From: Myxococcaceae bacterium | Lineage (GTDB): Bacteria > Myxococcota > Myxococcia > Myxococcales > Myxococcaceae | Reading direction: 5' to 3' | Length of the DNA: 43,516 nt | Assembly (NCBI GenBank): GCA_025459425.1 | Contig: JALOQF010000012.1 | Location: 1 to 43,516 of the forward strand | Part shown: piece after piece, positions 1 to 9,900 of the stretch | Position numbering within the stretch: position 1 is the stretch's first letter | How the letters are laid out: every line of letters starts with the position of its first letter | Notes under the pieces: model-generated | What the model saw: the letters and a program-made list of their open reading frames with translations, nothing else | Database searches by the model: none | Told to the model about the DNA's origin: nothing | Translations under genes and position numbers: made by a program

Positions 1-19
1 TTCGACCGGGAGCGACACC

Positions 20-370
20 ATGCGGCTGTTCTTCGAAGAAGGTGGAATCGTCATGTGGCCAACCGCGGCCTTTGGACTGGTCCTCATCGCGACGTCGATT
101 CTCGGGCTCCGCGGTCAGGACCGGCTGCGGCGGCCCCTCGTCTTCGGGCTGTTGACCCTGACGAGCGGCGCGCTGGGCACGGTGATGGGCCTCATCAACA
201 CCATGCGTTGGGTGATGAAGGCACCCGCGACCGAGCAGCTCGTCGGCGGAGCGACAGGCATCGCCGAGTCCCTCAACAACCTGGTGCTGGCGTTCCTGCT
301 CGTCCTGCTGGCGTTGCTCGTCTCGGCCATCGGCGTGCTGCGGCGGCCGGAGCCCGTCTCGGCCCGCTAG
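20..370 (+). CDS. Small MotA/TolQ/ExbB-like membrane protein
   Basis: A 116-residue integral membrane protein with three likely transmembrane helices at about residues 12-30, 39-60 and 85-107. The N-terminal pattern (Glu-Gly-Gly then Met-Trp-Pro before the first helix) and the motif GIAESLNN before the last helix resemble the MotA/TolQ/ExbB proton-channel family, where a Gly-Ile-x-Glu-Ala-Leu-like stretch precedes the pore helix. It is much shorter than full-length TolQ or ExbB (over 200 residues), so a working proton channel is not shown. The start is supported by GGGAG about 7 bases upstream; an internal ATG at 53 is an alternative. It lies 19 bases upstream of an ECF sigma factor on the same strand and may be co-transcribed with it. 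The family call is tentative. Confidence 0.6.
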   Translation: MRLFFEEGGIVMWPTAAFGLVLIATSILGLRGQDRLRRPLVFGLLTLTSGALGTVMGLINTMRWVMKAPATEQLVGGATGIAESLNNLVLAFLLVLLALLVSAIGVLRRPEPVSAR

Positions 371-389
371 AGTCGAGGGCCACGGCTCC

Positions 390-932
390 ATGTTCTCGCG
401 CTCCGACGAGTCGCTGTACCAGCGGTGGATCGACGGCGACCTCGCCGCCTTCGACGCCCTCTACACGCGCTACGAGGCGCCGCTGTATGGCTTCCTCCGG
501 CGACAGCTCGGGAACGACGCCGAGGCCGAGGACGCGCTCCACGAGACGTTCCTCGCGCTCCTCAAGGACCACGCACGAGGCCGCCGCGCGCAGACGTTCA
601 AGGCGTGGCTCTTCGAGGTCGCCCGGCACCTCGTGCTCAACCGGTCGAGGACCTCGCAGCGGGCAGCGCGGGCGCACGAAGGCGTCGTGCACCTCGTCGA
701 GCTCGAGCCGGCCCGCGCGGCCCCCGACGAGCTGCTCCAGCACCGGCAGGCCTCCGAAGCCGTCACCGCCGCCGTCCAGAAGCTGCCCGCGCCCCTCGCC
801 GAGCTGTTCCACCTTCGCGCCCAGGGGCTCTCGTATGACGAGCTGGCGTCGGTGCTGGGGGTGCCGCTGGGCACGGTCAAGTCGCGGCTGCACGAGCTGG
901 TGAAACGTCTGCATCAGGAGGTCTCGTCATGA
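390..932 (+). CDS. ECF-type RNA polymerase sigma factor
   Basis: A 180-residue sigma-70-family protein with only regions 2 and 4, the usual ECF size. Region 2 covers about residues 8-75, including the stretch DAEAEDALHETFLALLKD that matches the ECF region-2 helix pattern. Region 4 covers about residues 125-175, with a helix-turn-helix around LSYDELASVLGVPLGTVKSR. ECF factors direct core RNA polymerase to a small regulon and are usually held inactive by a partner encoded next door. Here the stop overlaps the next start (ATGA), and that next gene has the features of an anti-sigma factor, so the pair is probably a functional sigma/anti-sigma module. The signal it senses and its target promoters cannot be read from the sequence. 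Confidence 0.93.
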   Translation: MFSRSDESLYQRWIDGDLAAFDALYTRYEAPLYGFLRRQLGNDAEAEDALHETFLALLKDHARGRRAQTFKAWLFEVARHLVLNRSRTSQRAARAHEGVVHLVELEPARAAPDELLQHRQASEAVTAAVQKLPAPLAELFHLRAQGLSYDELASVLGVPLGTVKSRLHELVKRLHQEVSS

Positions 933-1288
933 CGTGTGATGAAGCGCGCGCCGAGCTCATCGGCTTCCAGCTGGCCGTCCTCGACGATCCGCGGCGCGGC
1001 GAGCTCGAGCGGCACCTCACGGCCTGCCCGGCGTGCGTCGCCGAGCTCCTCTCGCTCAAGCGCGACGTCGAGCGCCCCGCGCCACCGCCTGCGTCGCTCC
1101 GCGCGTCGGTGCGGCAGGCCGTGGCGCGTGAAATGGGCCTCGTCGCCCGCCCGCCGCCGTGGTGGGAGCGGCCGCTCGCCTTCGGGCTCGGCCTCGCCGC
1201 GGTGGTGGTGGCCCTCACCACCGTGCAGCTGGTCGCGACGGGTCAGCCGCGCGCGCCCGTGGGCCTCGGCCGCGGCGGCGCGCCGTGA
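929..1288 (+). CDS. Zinc-binding anti-sigma factor (zf-HC2/ZAS type)
   Basis: A 119-residue protein with an N-terminal ZAS-type zinc site: Cys3, His29, Cys33 and Cys36 give the H-x3-C-x2-C pattern of anti-sigma factors that clamp ECF sigma factors. One transmembrane helix follows at about residues 82-105, leaving a very short tail of about 14 residues outside the membrane. The family fold binds the cognate sigma factor in the cytoplasm and releases it on a signal. The start codon overlaps the sigma-factor stop by four bases, which argues strongly for partnership. With almost no extracytoplasmic domain, sensing more likely involves the zinc site, the membrane segment or another protein (possibly the small membrane protein upstream) than a large periplasmic sensor. 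That last point is inference. Confidence 0.85.
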   Translation: MTCDEARAELIGFQLAVLDDPRRGELERHLTACPACVAELLSLKRDVERPAPPPASLRASVRQAVAREMGLVARPPPWWERPLAFGLGLAAVVVALTTVQLVATGQPRAPVGLGRGGAP

Positions 1289-1328
1289 GGTGGTGCGCAG
1301 CGGTGGCAATCTGGTAGGCGACGGCGCA

Positions 1329-1997
1329 ATGCCCACCGCCCTCCCCCGTGGCGTCCTCGTCGCCTTCGAAGGCATCGACGGCTCCGGCAAGTCGACCCAG
1401 GCCACGCTGCTCGCCGACTGGGCCACCCAGCGCGGCCTCGACGTCGTGCGCACGCGCGAGCCCACCAATGGCCCCTGGGGCCAGAAGGTGCGTGAGTCGA
1501 AGGTGAGCGGCCGGCTCTCACCCGAAGAAGAGCTCCAGTGCTTCCTCGAGGACCGCAAGGAGCACGTCGCGACCCTCATCGCGCCGGCGCTCGCCCGCGG
1601 CGCCATCGTCATCATCGACCGGTACTACTACTCGACGGCCGCGTACCAGGGCGCGCGCGGGCACGACCCCAAGGCCCTGCTCGCCCAGAACCGTGCCTTC
1701 GCGCCGAAGCCCGACGTCGTGTTCCTGATGGACGTCGACCCGCGCGCGGGCGTCGACCGCATTCACGCGCGTGGCGGTGGCGTCGACGCGTTCGAGACGC
1801 TGCCGGCCCTGACACGCGCGCGAGAGATCTTCCTCTCGCTCGACGAGCCCCACATCATCACCCTCGACGCGAAGAAGGAGCCGCAGGCCCTTCACGCCTC
1901 GGTGCTCTTCCACCTGCTGCGCGGGCCGCTGAAGGACTCGGCGCGACAGCTGGGCCTCGACGAGCTGCCCGACGACCCGTCACTTCGACTTCGTTGA
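1329..1997 (+). CDS. tmk: Thymidylate kinase (dTMP kinase)
   Basis: A 222-residue P-loop kinase that phosphorylates dTMP to dTDP with ATP in the cytoplasm, an essential step of dTTP synthesis. The Walker A loop is FEGIDGSGKST at residues 13-23. The TREP motif lies at residues 42-45, and the substrate/LID-proximal motif IIDRYYYSTAAYQG begins at residue 95, all in the order expected for the family. The open frame continues upstream without a stop, but the ATG at 1329 places the usual short leader before the first beta strand. No strong Shine-Dalgarno is visible. Its last 18 bases overlap the end of the convergent dipeptidase gene, so the two transcripts share complementary 3' ends. Confidence 0.95.
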   Translation: MPTALPRGVLVAFEGIDGSGKSTQATLLADWATQRGLDVVRTREPTNGPWGQKVRESKVSGRLSPEEELQCFLEDRKEHVATLIAPALARGAIVIIDRYYYSTAAYQGARGHDPKALLAQNRAFAPKPDVVFLMDVDPRAGVDRIHARGGGVDAFETLPALTRAREIFLSLDEPHIITLDAKKEPQALHASVLFHLLRGPLKDSARQLGLDELPDDPSLRLR

Positions 1998-2597
1998 CGA
2001 CGTCGTGAAGGGCTCGTCGCGCAGCGGAAAGCGCCGCGCGTCGGGCAGATCGTAGTGCCACCACTCCATCGGGTTGATGGTGAAGCCCGCGCCGGTCATC
2101 GCGGCTTTGAGGCGCTCCCGGTTCGCCCGCGCCTCGTCGGTGCCGCCGTCGAAGCCGTGGTGGGCCGCCGGGCCGAAGAAGTCGTAGGGCGACGGCATCG
2201 GCACCGCACCGCCGTCGAGCGTCACCAGCGAGAGATCGACCGCGCCGCCCCGGTTGTGGTTCGAGCCTTTCTTCGGGTCGGCGACGTAGCCGGGCTTCGG
2301 CAGCACCTTCCACAGCTCCCACTGCACGGCGTGGGGCCGGTAGCAGTCGTAGAGCTTCAGGCGGTACCCCTGGGCCCGCAGCGTCGCCGCCGCCACCTCG
2401 AGCCGCCTCAGCGATGGCTCGAGCAACAGACAGCGCGCGTCGGGCGGGTAGACGGCCTTGCCCATGAAGTTGTCGGCCGTCGCGTAGCGCAGGTCGACGA
2501 CGGCGTCGGGAATGCGCTCCACCACCGCGAGGAGCGGAGGCCCGCCGATTCCGGCATCGGGGCTCGCCGCGAGCAGGACGAGCAGCAACGACGTCAC
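1980..2597 (-). CDS. D-alanyl-D-alanine dipeptidase, VanX/DdpX type (M15D)
   Basis: A 205-residue zinc metallopeptidase of family M15D, whose members cleave the dipeptide D-Ala-D-Ala. Expected residues are in place: Arg87 in YRPHAV, zinc ligands His114 and Asp121 in [10 protein letters not shown], catalytic Glu178 and zinc ligand His181 in MEWWHYD. The N-terminus has a short hydrophobic run (residues 3-11) before a Pro/Asp/Gly stretch, so it may be exported, although the basic n-region is missing. The GTG start at 2597 overlaps the queC stop (GTGA), giving translational coupling. No VanR/S/H/A genes are nearby, so cell-wall turnover or nutrient scavenging is more likely than glycopeptide resistance. 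The gene is convergent with tmk and overlaps it by 18 bases. Confidence 0.9.
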   Translation of the reverse strand: MTSLLLVLLAASPDAGIGGPPLLAVVERIPDAVVDLRYATADNFMGKAVYPPDARCLLLEPSLRRLEVAAATLRAQGYRLKLYDCYRPHAVQWELWKVLPKPGYVADPKKGSNHNRGGAVDLSLVTLDGGAVPMPSPYDFFGPAAHHGFDGGTDEARANRERLKAAMTGAGFTINPMEWWHYDLPDARRFPLRDEPFTTSSTKSK

Positions 2598-3280
2598 GTC
2601 ACGTACCTCGTCGGATCCGCCACACCCGCGTCCTCGAAGCCCTTCTTGCGCAACAGGCAGCTGTCGCAGCGCCCACACGCGCGCCCATCGGGAGTCGGGT
2701 CGTAGCAGCTGTGGGTCAGCGCGTAGTCCACGCCCGCCGCCACGCCCGCGCGAATGATGTCGGCCTTCGTCAGCCCCGACAACGGCGCGTGCACCGTGAA
2801 GCGCGCGCCCTCGACGCCAGCCTTCGTCGCCAGGTTGGCCAGCGCCTCGAAGGCACGAATGAACTCCGGCCGGCAGTCGGGGTACCCCGAGTAGTCGACG
2901 GCGTTGACGCCGATGTAGAGGTCGGTCGCGCCCACCACCTCGGCGAGCCCGAGCGCCAGCCCGAGGAAGACGGTGTTGCGGGCCGGCACGTACGTCACCG
3001 GAATCTCGGCCTTCACCTGCGAGACGTCGTCGTGCTTGGGCACCGCGATGTCGTCGGTGAGCGCCGAGCCGCCGATGGCGCGCAGATCGAGCGTGACGGT
3101 GCGGTGATCGACGACGCCCATCGCCTTCGCCACGGCGCGTGCCCGCTCGAGCTCGACGACGTGCCGCTGGCCATACGCGATGGAGAGACACACCGGCTCG
3201 AAGCCGTCTCGCCGGGCCAGCGCGAGGCACGTCGTCGAGTCGAGCCCTCCTGAGAGCAGCACCACGGCCTTCTTCGTCAT
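2594..3280 (-). CDS. queC: 7-cyano-7-deazaguanine synthase QueC
   Basis: A 228-residue enzyme that converts 7-carboxy-7-deazaguanine to preQ0 using ATP and ammonia, in the queuosine pathway. The PP-loop ATP motif SGGLDS is at residues 10-15. The zinc site is made by Cys192, Cys202, Cys205 and Cys208. Conserved stretches around YVPARNT (residues 97-103) and [17 protein letters not shown] also fit. The ATG at 3280 is chosen because the upstream in-frame residues lie outside the family and the ATG overlaps the preceding lipoprotein stop (ATGA). No queD, queE or queF is in the window, so the rest of the pathway is elsewhere. It sits inside a coupled run with unrelated neighbours, which suggests co-transcription of convenience. 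Confidence 0.95.
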   Translation of the reverse strand: MTKKAVVLLSGGLDSTTCLALARRDGFEPVCLSIAYGQRHVVELERARAVAKAMGVVDHRTVTLDLRAIGGSALTDDIAVPKHDDVSQVKAEIPVTYVPARNTVFLGLALGLAEVVGATDLYIGVNAVDYSGYPDCRPEFIRAFEALANLATKAGVEGARFTVHAPLSGLTKADIIRAGVAAGVDYALTHSCYDPTPDGRACGRCDSCLLRKKGFEDAGVADPTRYVT

Positions 3281-3912
3281 CGGCGTTCTCCCGCCAGCGT
3301 GTAGCGCACCGTACAGTCGGCACAGGCCGGGTCGCACCCGGACTCCGGGGAGGCCGGCTCGACGAGCGACACGTGGAACGACACCTCACCGCAGGCGTAG
3401 AGCGCGTCGAAGCCCTGGTCACCCGGCCCCGGGCCCGTGATGCCACGCTCGGGGCGCGGAACCCCGCCGTCGAGTGGCGAGGGCGGGCACCGTCGCCCGA
3501 CGGCCTCGGCCTGCGAGAGGCTCAACAGCGCGAAGGTGATTCGCTCGGTGACGACGGTGGGAGGACACGCCCGGCACGAGGGGAACAGCCGCCGCGCAGA
3601 CGCCACGCTGTCGAGCACCTGGCCGTCCCACCCGGCGTCCCGCGGGTAGCCGCCGCCGAGGGTGAGCCACGCCTGGCCCGAGGGTGGGTCTCGCGTGATG
3701 ACCGCTTCGAAGCGGAAGGGGCCCTGCTGCGCGTCAGCGAGCTCGCAGGCGAGGCCTCCGTCGGGCCTCAGCTCGCCCAGCCCGCCGTCTGGCAACCCGA
3801 GGAGCGGCTCGGCGGCCATCGCCCACGTGCCCAGTCGCTCGGTGCCCGGCGGCGGTGGGAGCGCCGGGCAGCCCGCGAACAGCACCAGGAGCGACGCCAA
3901 CGGAAGACGCAT
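3277..3912 (-). CDS. Hypothetical lipoprotein
   Basis: A 211-residue protein with a clear type II signal: [15 protein letters not shown], where lipobox LFAGC puts the acylated cysteine at residue 15, followed by a Pro-rich linker. The mature part is Gly/Pro/Asp-rich with eight or more cysteines, including CRAC near the middle and a C-terminal cluster around GCDPACADC, which would suit disulphide bonds in the periplasm or on the outer membrane. I do not recognise the family. The start overlaps the stop of the giant TPR gene by one base (TGATG) and its own stop overlaps queC, so it is translated with both. Functional association with the TPR protein is plausible from position only. Confidence 0.75.
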   Translation of the reverse strand: MRLPLASLLVLFAGCPALPPPPGTERLGTWAMAAEPLLGLPDGGLGELRPDGGLACELADAQQGPFRFEAVITRDPPSGQAWLTLGGGYPRDAGWDGQVLDSVASARRLFPSCRACPPTVVTERITFALLSLSQAEAVGRRCPPSPLDGGVPRPERGITGPGPGDQGFDALYACGEVSFHVSLVEPASPESGCDPACADCTVRYTLAGERR

Positions 3913-6900
3913 CACCCGGCCGTGAGCCGCTCGAGCGCGGCGTGGGCCACGGCCCGGAAGGCGTCGCTGTCCTTCAGGAGCGTGGCGACGTCGACGGCGC
4001 GCACGTCTCCACCGCGCACCCGCTCGTCGAGGAAGGCCACCACGCGCCCCAGCGCGAGCGACGAGGGCACCGCGCGGAACGCCGTGGCGCAGGCTTCGGC
4101 GAAGTGCGGAACCTCGCCGGGCTCGGCCAGCGCCTGTCCATCCCCGCCGAGCGCTGCCGCGACCGCCAGCAACGCCGACACCTCGGTGGGCCCGAAGACG
4201 GCCAGCGCGCCGGCCCCCAACACCAGCCGGCGCTCGTCGGCGAACCAGGCTTCGACGCCACCCGCCGGGTCGAGGAGCACGGTGAGTGACTCGAGGCCCA
4301 GCGAGCGGCCCGCCTCGCTCAACACCTGCCACAGGCGCGGCATCGAGGCCTCGCTCACGGGCACCGTCGCCGCGGGCGGAGTGAGCGCCGTCGGGTGCGG
4401 GCTGCGCACCACCGGCGAGACCGACACCATCGGCGCGGGGCCCGGAGTCCCCGTCAGCACCGCGCCGAACCCGTCGGCGAGGCGCGCGTCGGCTTCACGG
4501 CCGAGGTGGCCCAACGCCTCGGCCAGCAACGTCCACCCATCGGCGTCGGCGACGGCACCTTCCAGCAGCTTCGGCCACGTCCTGACGGCCAACGCGGCCC
4601 CCTGGCTCGTGTTCGACAACCGCTCGGCCAGCCGCCGGCGAGTGGACGGACTCAGCGCCCCCTCGTCGAGCAGCCGGCTGCCCAGACGTACGGCGAAGGG
4701 CACCAGCTCGACCTCGAGGTAGCCGAGCAGCACGGCCTCGAGCTCCTGGGGAGTCGTGGCCAGCCGCTCGCGCAGGGGCAGCGCCTCGCCCTTGAGGCCC
4801 AGACGCTCGAGCAGGGCCGCGCGTCGGCCCAGGCGCTCCGGCGTCTCTTCCAGGCCAGCGAGAATGCGGGCGGCGTCCTTCAGCCGACCCAACGACTCAT
4901 AGGCGTCGGCGAGCTGCGGGCGCACCGACGTGATGGCTTCTTCGCCTGCCACCCCCACCAGCCGCTCGACCATCGGCACGAAGCGCTCGGCGTCGCCCTG
5001 GAGCAGGTCGACGAGCTCACGCACGGCCGCCACCTGCGAGACGTCGTCGGCCAGTGCCCGCTCGAAGGCGAGCCGCGCGGCAGGCGCATCGCCGAGGCGG
5101 TGGCGCAGCAGCTCACCCCGCTCGACGTGGAGCGCGGCCCGCGCCTTCGGGTCTTCTTCGAGTGACGCGAGCTGGGCGAGCGCAGCGACGGCGTCGGCCC
5201 AGCGCTGGTGCGTGAGGCGCAGCGACGCCACCTCGCGCAGCGCCACCCGCCGGCGCTCGGGCACCAGCTCCGCCAGCGTGACGAGGAGCCGCTCCCTACG
5301 CTCGACGTCCACCTGCGCGGCGAACTCGAGGAGCCGGGCCACCGCGCGAGGGGCGCGGGCGTCGAGGGCCTCGTCGAAGGCCCCCGCGAGCCGCCCGGTG
5401 CGCACGAGCGCCGCCAGGGCCTCGGCCGAATCGCGGGTGACGAAGAGCCGTCGCCAGAGGGGCTCGGCCAGCTCGAGGGCGCCTTGACGTTCCGCGAGGG
5501 TGGCGAAGCGCAGCGTGGCCGTCTCGTCGGCGCCCTCGAGCAGCACCGCGGCGCGCGCATCGCGAACGTCGGCCTCGGCGAGGGCCCACCGCGCCTCGCG
5601 TGCCTCGGCTCCGGCGTCTGCACGCAGCGCGAGCTCGAGCGCCCCGGCCGCATCACCCGACGCCAGGGCCGCCGAGAAGCCGACCGCCACCGCGCGCGCC
5701 GGCGCACCGAGGGCGAGGAAGCGCTCGGCCGCCTGCGACGGAGCCAGGAACCCGGGGGCTTCACGGAGGAGTCGCTCGAGCGTCTCGAGGGCCTTCCGCG
5801 GGTCGGCAGCGCGACTCGAGGCATCGACGGCCTCGAGGAGGAGCGGCGCCCGTGCTCCCGGCTCGCTGACGTCGGCCTGTTGAACGAGCGCCACCGCGAG
5901 CGCCTCGTGCCGGTCGGCCTGACGGAGGACGTCCACCAGCAGCCGCCACGCCTCCAGCGACGGACGTTCGGCGAGCGCCTCGCGGAGTACGGCCTCGGCC
6001 CGGCCAGGCACCTTCGCCTTCACCAGCGAGCGCGCCGCCTCGACGAGCCGCTCGCTGCGCTCGCCCGCAGGCACCAACTGGGCGCGGGCCAGCTGCAGCT
6101 CTGCGAGGGCGAGGTCGTCACCGCGCATCGTCGCCAGCCGGGTCAACCCCTCGAGCGCCTGGGCGTACCCGGCGGCCGACGGGCCACCCGTCTGCAGGCC
6201 CGTCAGCACCCGCGCGGCCCCCTCGACGTCCCCTCGGCCCTCGAGCACCGCCGCCAGCTCGAGCGAGAAGCCAGCCCTCGTCGTCTCGTCGACGGGGCCG
6301 GCCACCAGCGCCGTGAGGTGTGCGGTGACGGCCCCGGTGTCGCCGCGGCGACGCGCATCGTCGAGCAGCAGCCGAAGCACCTCGACGTTCGAGGGGTCGA
6401 GCCGCGCGGCCTCTTCCTTCAGCTCGAGCGCCCGGGCCGGCTCTCCCAGGTCGCGCTCGGCCAGCTCGGCCGCTGCGAGGAGCGCGGTCGCCGCGCGCGA
6501 GCCGCCCACCGCGCGCGCGAAGCGCTCGTGCAGCCCCAGCACGTCACCGAGTCGCCCCCGTGCACGGTAGGCCCGCACGCCGGCCTCGTAGAGGGCCACG
6601 TCGGCCGGGTGCGCCGGAAGGAGTGCGTCGAGCGCCTCGATGCCGTCTTCCGGAGCGTCTTGCAGCGCCAGCGCGCGTCGGTAGAGCGCTTCGGCGTCGG
6701 GGCCCTCGGCGCGCCGGGCGAGCCGCAGCACCGTGCGGTACCGGCCCGACGAGTCGGCGAGCCGCCCGTAGGCCTCTTCGAGCGACGAGAGCGCATCGCG
6801 GCCGCGGGGCCCCTCGGGGTCGAGCGCGAAGGCCGCTTCGAAGGCGTCGACGGCGTCGCGGAAGGCCTGGGCCTCGAGCGCGGCTTGCCCGAGTCGGAGC

Positions 6901-9900
6901 CACAACTTCAACCGGAGCGCCCCGGCGAGCCCCTCGCCGCCCTGCTGCACGAGGCGGCGGTCGTACGGCTGAGCGGCGCGCGCGCCTCCGCCCTGGGCCG
7001 CCAGCTCGCCCCGGCGCTCGAGCGCCTCGAGGTCGTCGGGAATGAGCGCGAGGTAGTCGTCCCACGCGGCTGCGGCGAGCAACGTCTCGCGGGCCGACTC
7101 GAGCGTCTCGGCGCGCTGCTTGAGCAGCAGCGAGGCCTCTCCCGGCACGGCGCGGGCGCGGGCCGACAGCAGCTCGGCGCGACGGCGTGGGTCATCGGCG
7201 GCCTGGGCGAGGAGCGACTGGAACGCCTCGTGGTTCTGCGGCGCCGCCTCGAAGGCCTGCGCTTCGCAGACCTGCGCGCGCTCGGTGGCTCCGGCGCGCC
7301 GGAAGGCGGCGGCGGCTTCGAGCCAGCGCGCGGCCGCGACGTCACCGTGCTCGCGCTCGGCGCGCCGGCTCGAGAGCTGCGCGAGGGCCTGCTCGTCGCC
7401 GCTGTCGGCGAGGAAGGCGCGGTGACGCTCGAAGGCCGGGTGGAACGGGTCGCGCTCGAGCAACAGGGCGTCGAAGTCGGCGGCGTCTTGCCTGCGGCCG
7501 AGCTCGGAGAGCTGGTCGGCCACCTTCGCGGTGAGCGAGTCGTCGTCCGGGCTCGAGGCGCGGGCAGCGAGCAGCGCTGCGGCTGCCTCGTGTGGGCGAC
7601 CCGCGCGGTCCTTGTACAGCGCTGCGGCCTTGAGGAGCTGTTCGGCGCGCCGGGCCCCGTTCTGCTCACGCGCCGCGGCCTCTTCGTAGAACGCGGCGAC
7701 GTCGGCCACGCGGTCCTGGCGCTCGTACAGCGCCAACAGCATCGCCTCGGCTTCGGCGTCCGCCGGCAGCAGCGAGAGCGCCTGCTTCAAGGCAGCCTCG
7801 GCCTGGTCGGGCGCGAGCATCGGGGCAGCGGCGACGTCGGCGGGCGTCCCCATCGCAGCGAGGCCCAGGTGGAGCCTGGCGAGCGTGACGAAGGCGCGGC
7901 CCTTCTCGCGGGGCTCGAGGCCAGACAGCGTGCGCTCGAGCCAGTCGATCTCTGCGTTGCGATCGCCCCGGCGGCGGGCGAGGTCGATGGCCATCTGCGC
8001 GAAGGCAGGGCGCGGTGACAGGCCCCATGCGCGCTCGAGCGACCCGGTGGCGCCTTCGAGGTCGAGCCGGGCGTCGCGCAACAGCTCCGCGCGGTGCAGC
8101 AGCGCCGTGGCGGCCTCCTCGGAGCGCCCCTCGTCTTCACACACGTCGGCGATGGCCGACAACGACCGGAGGGCGTCGTCGGTGCGACCGAGCCCTTCGG
8201 CGAGCCGCGCTTCTTCGCTCCACGCGGCCAGGGCTTCGTCGACGTTTCCGGCGGTGAGCTCGAGCTGGGCAATCTCGACGAGCTCGCCCATCAGCTCGGC
8301 GGGGCGGTTGGCCTCGCGCAGCATGCGGGCCGCCTCGCGCCTCACCGAAAGCGGCGTCTCGTGACGTTCGGCGGCGCGCTGGAACAGGCGGAGCGCCAGC
8401 TCGAGGTCGCCGAAGGCGGTGTGGGCTTCACGGGCCAGCCCGACGAAGCGCTCGGCCGTACGGGCGCTCGCCGACAGCTGCTCGAGGTGTCTGGCCCGCA
8501 GCTCGAGCGAGGCGCGGCGCTCTCCGCGGGCGCTGAAGAGGGCGGCGAGACGCTCGACGGCCTGGGTGAGGAGCGGGCGCTCCTGCACCAGCTTGCGCAG
8601 CGTCGCCTCGGCGACCGACTGGTCTCCCAGCTGCTCGGCGAGGTCGGCCAGGCGCAACAGCACCCGCTCGGCCTCGTCGGGCCGGTCGTCGAACGACGTG
8701 GCGGCCGCCAGCGCCTCGTGGAGGGGCAGCGCCTCCTTGAGGGCGCCCTTCAGGTAGAGCGCGTCGGCGAGGGCCTCGAGGTCGTCGCCCCGGGCCGGTA
8801 CCAGCTGATGGGCGCGGCGCAGGAGCCGGAGCGTCCCGTCGTCGTCACCCGCCGAGCGGGCCAGCGTGGCGGCGTGGCGCAGCATGGAGGCCGCGTCGGC
8901 CGGCGCCGAGGCTTCGGCGGCCGCCTCGAAGAGCGTCACGGCCTCGGAGAGCTGGCCCTGCTGCTCGAGCAGCGCCGCGAGCCGGCGGCGCGCGCCCACG
9001 TCCTGCGCGTCGAGTGACACGAGCCGCCGGAGCGCCGCTTCAGCGGGGCCGGGCAGCGCGAGCTTGTCGAGGTACAGCGACGCCAGCTCGGCGAAGAGGG
9101 GCGCGGCCTTCGCGCGGGGCGTCTGGGCGGCTTCGGCGGCGATGAGCTCGGCCAGCCCTTCCCAGTCTGACAGCGCGCGCAGCGTCCGCTTGAGGCCCTC
9201 GTTCGCCGCCGGGTGCCTGGGCGCGAGCGCCAGCGCTGCCTCGAAGGCCGCGGCAGCCTCTTCCGTCGCGCCCCGGCTCTCGAGCAGCACCGCCCGCTCG
9301 AGCAGCGCCTCGACGCGCTTCTGCACCGGGCCCTGCTTCGCCGCCTCGAGGAGCGCCTCCTCGGCGCGCCGGGGCGACGCGACGCGGGCGGCCTGCGCCA
9401 GCCCGTACCAGGCCTCGAACCGCTCCGAGGCACCGAGCGGCAGGGTGACGAGCAGCTCGAAGGCCTCGAGCGCGCGAGAAGGGTCTCCCGCCGCAGCGCG
9501 CCCCCTGGCCAGCGCGCCGACCCGGCTCGCCGCGGTGGCGAGGGCCTCGACGTCCTTCGGGGCGGCGCGCAGCACGAGACGCCAGGCTCCGAGCTCGGCG
9601 GCCTCGTCGAACGACTGCCGCGCGAGCTCGGCGAGCTGCAGAAGCAGCGGCAAGGGGCGGGTCGACGTCTGCGCGGCGTCGAGCAGGTCGGCCCGCGCCG
9701 AGACGAGGTTGCCCGTGACGCGGTGGAGCTCGGCGCGGCGGGCGAGGAGCTCGGCGCGCGCATCGCCCTGCGCGGTGAGGACGAGCCGCCCGAGCAGGTC
9801 CAGCCGCTCTCCGGCCGTGGTGTCGTCGACGGGGACGAGCGTGAGCAGCTTGCTCGCCGCCCACTCGTCGTCGGGCACGTCGACGAGGATGCTGCGCAGC

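Noticed and set aside
1980-2597. Vancomycin-resistance module
   Set aside because: Only the dipeptidase is present. There is no VanH, VanA/B ligase, VanY or VanRS two-component pair, and Gram-negative bacteria commonly carry this enzyme for D-Ala-D-Ala turnover.
2594-3280. Anti-phage 7-deazaguanine DNA modification (Dpd-like) or QatC-type defence
   Set aside because: The enzyme is a standard-length QueC with a full zinc site and no Dpd or Qat partner genes around it.
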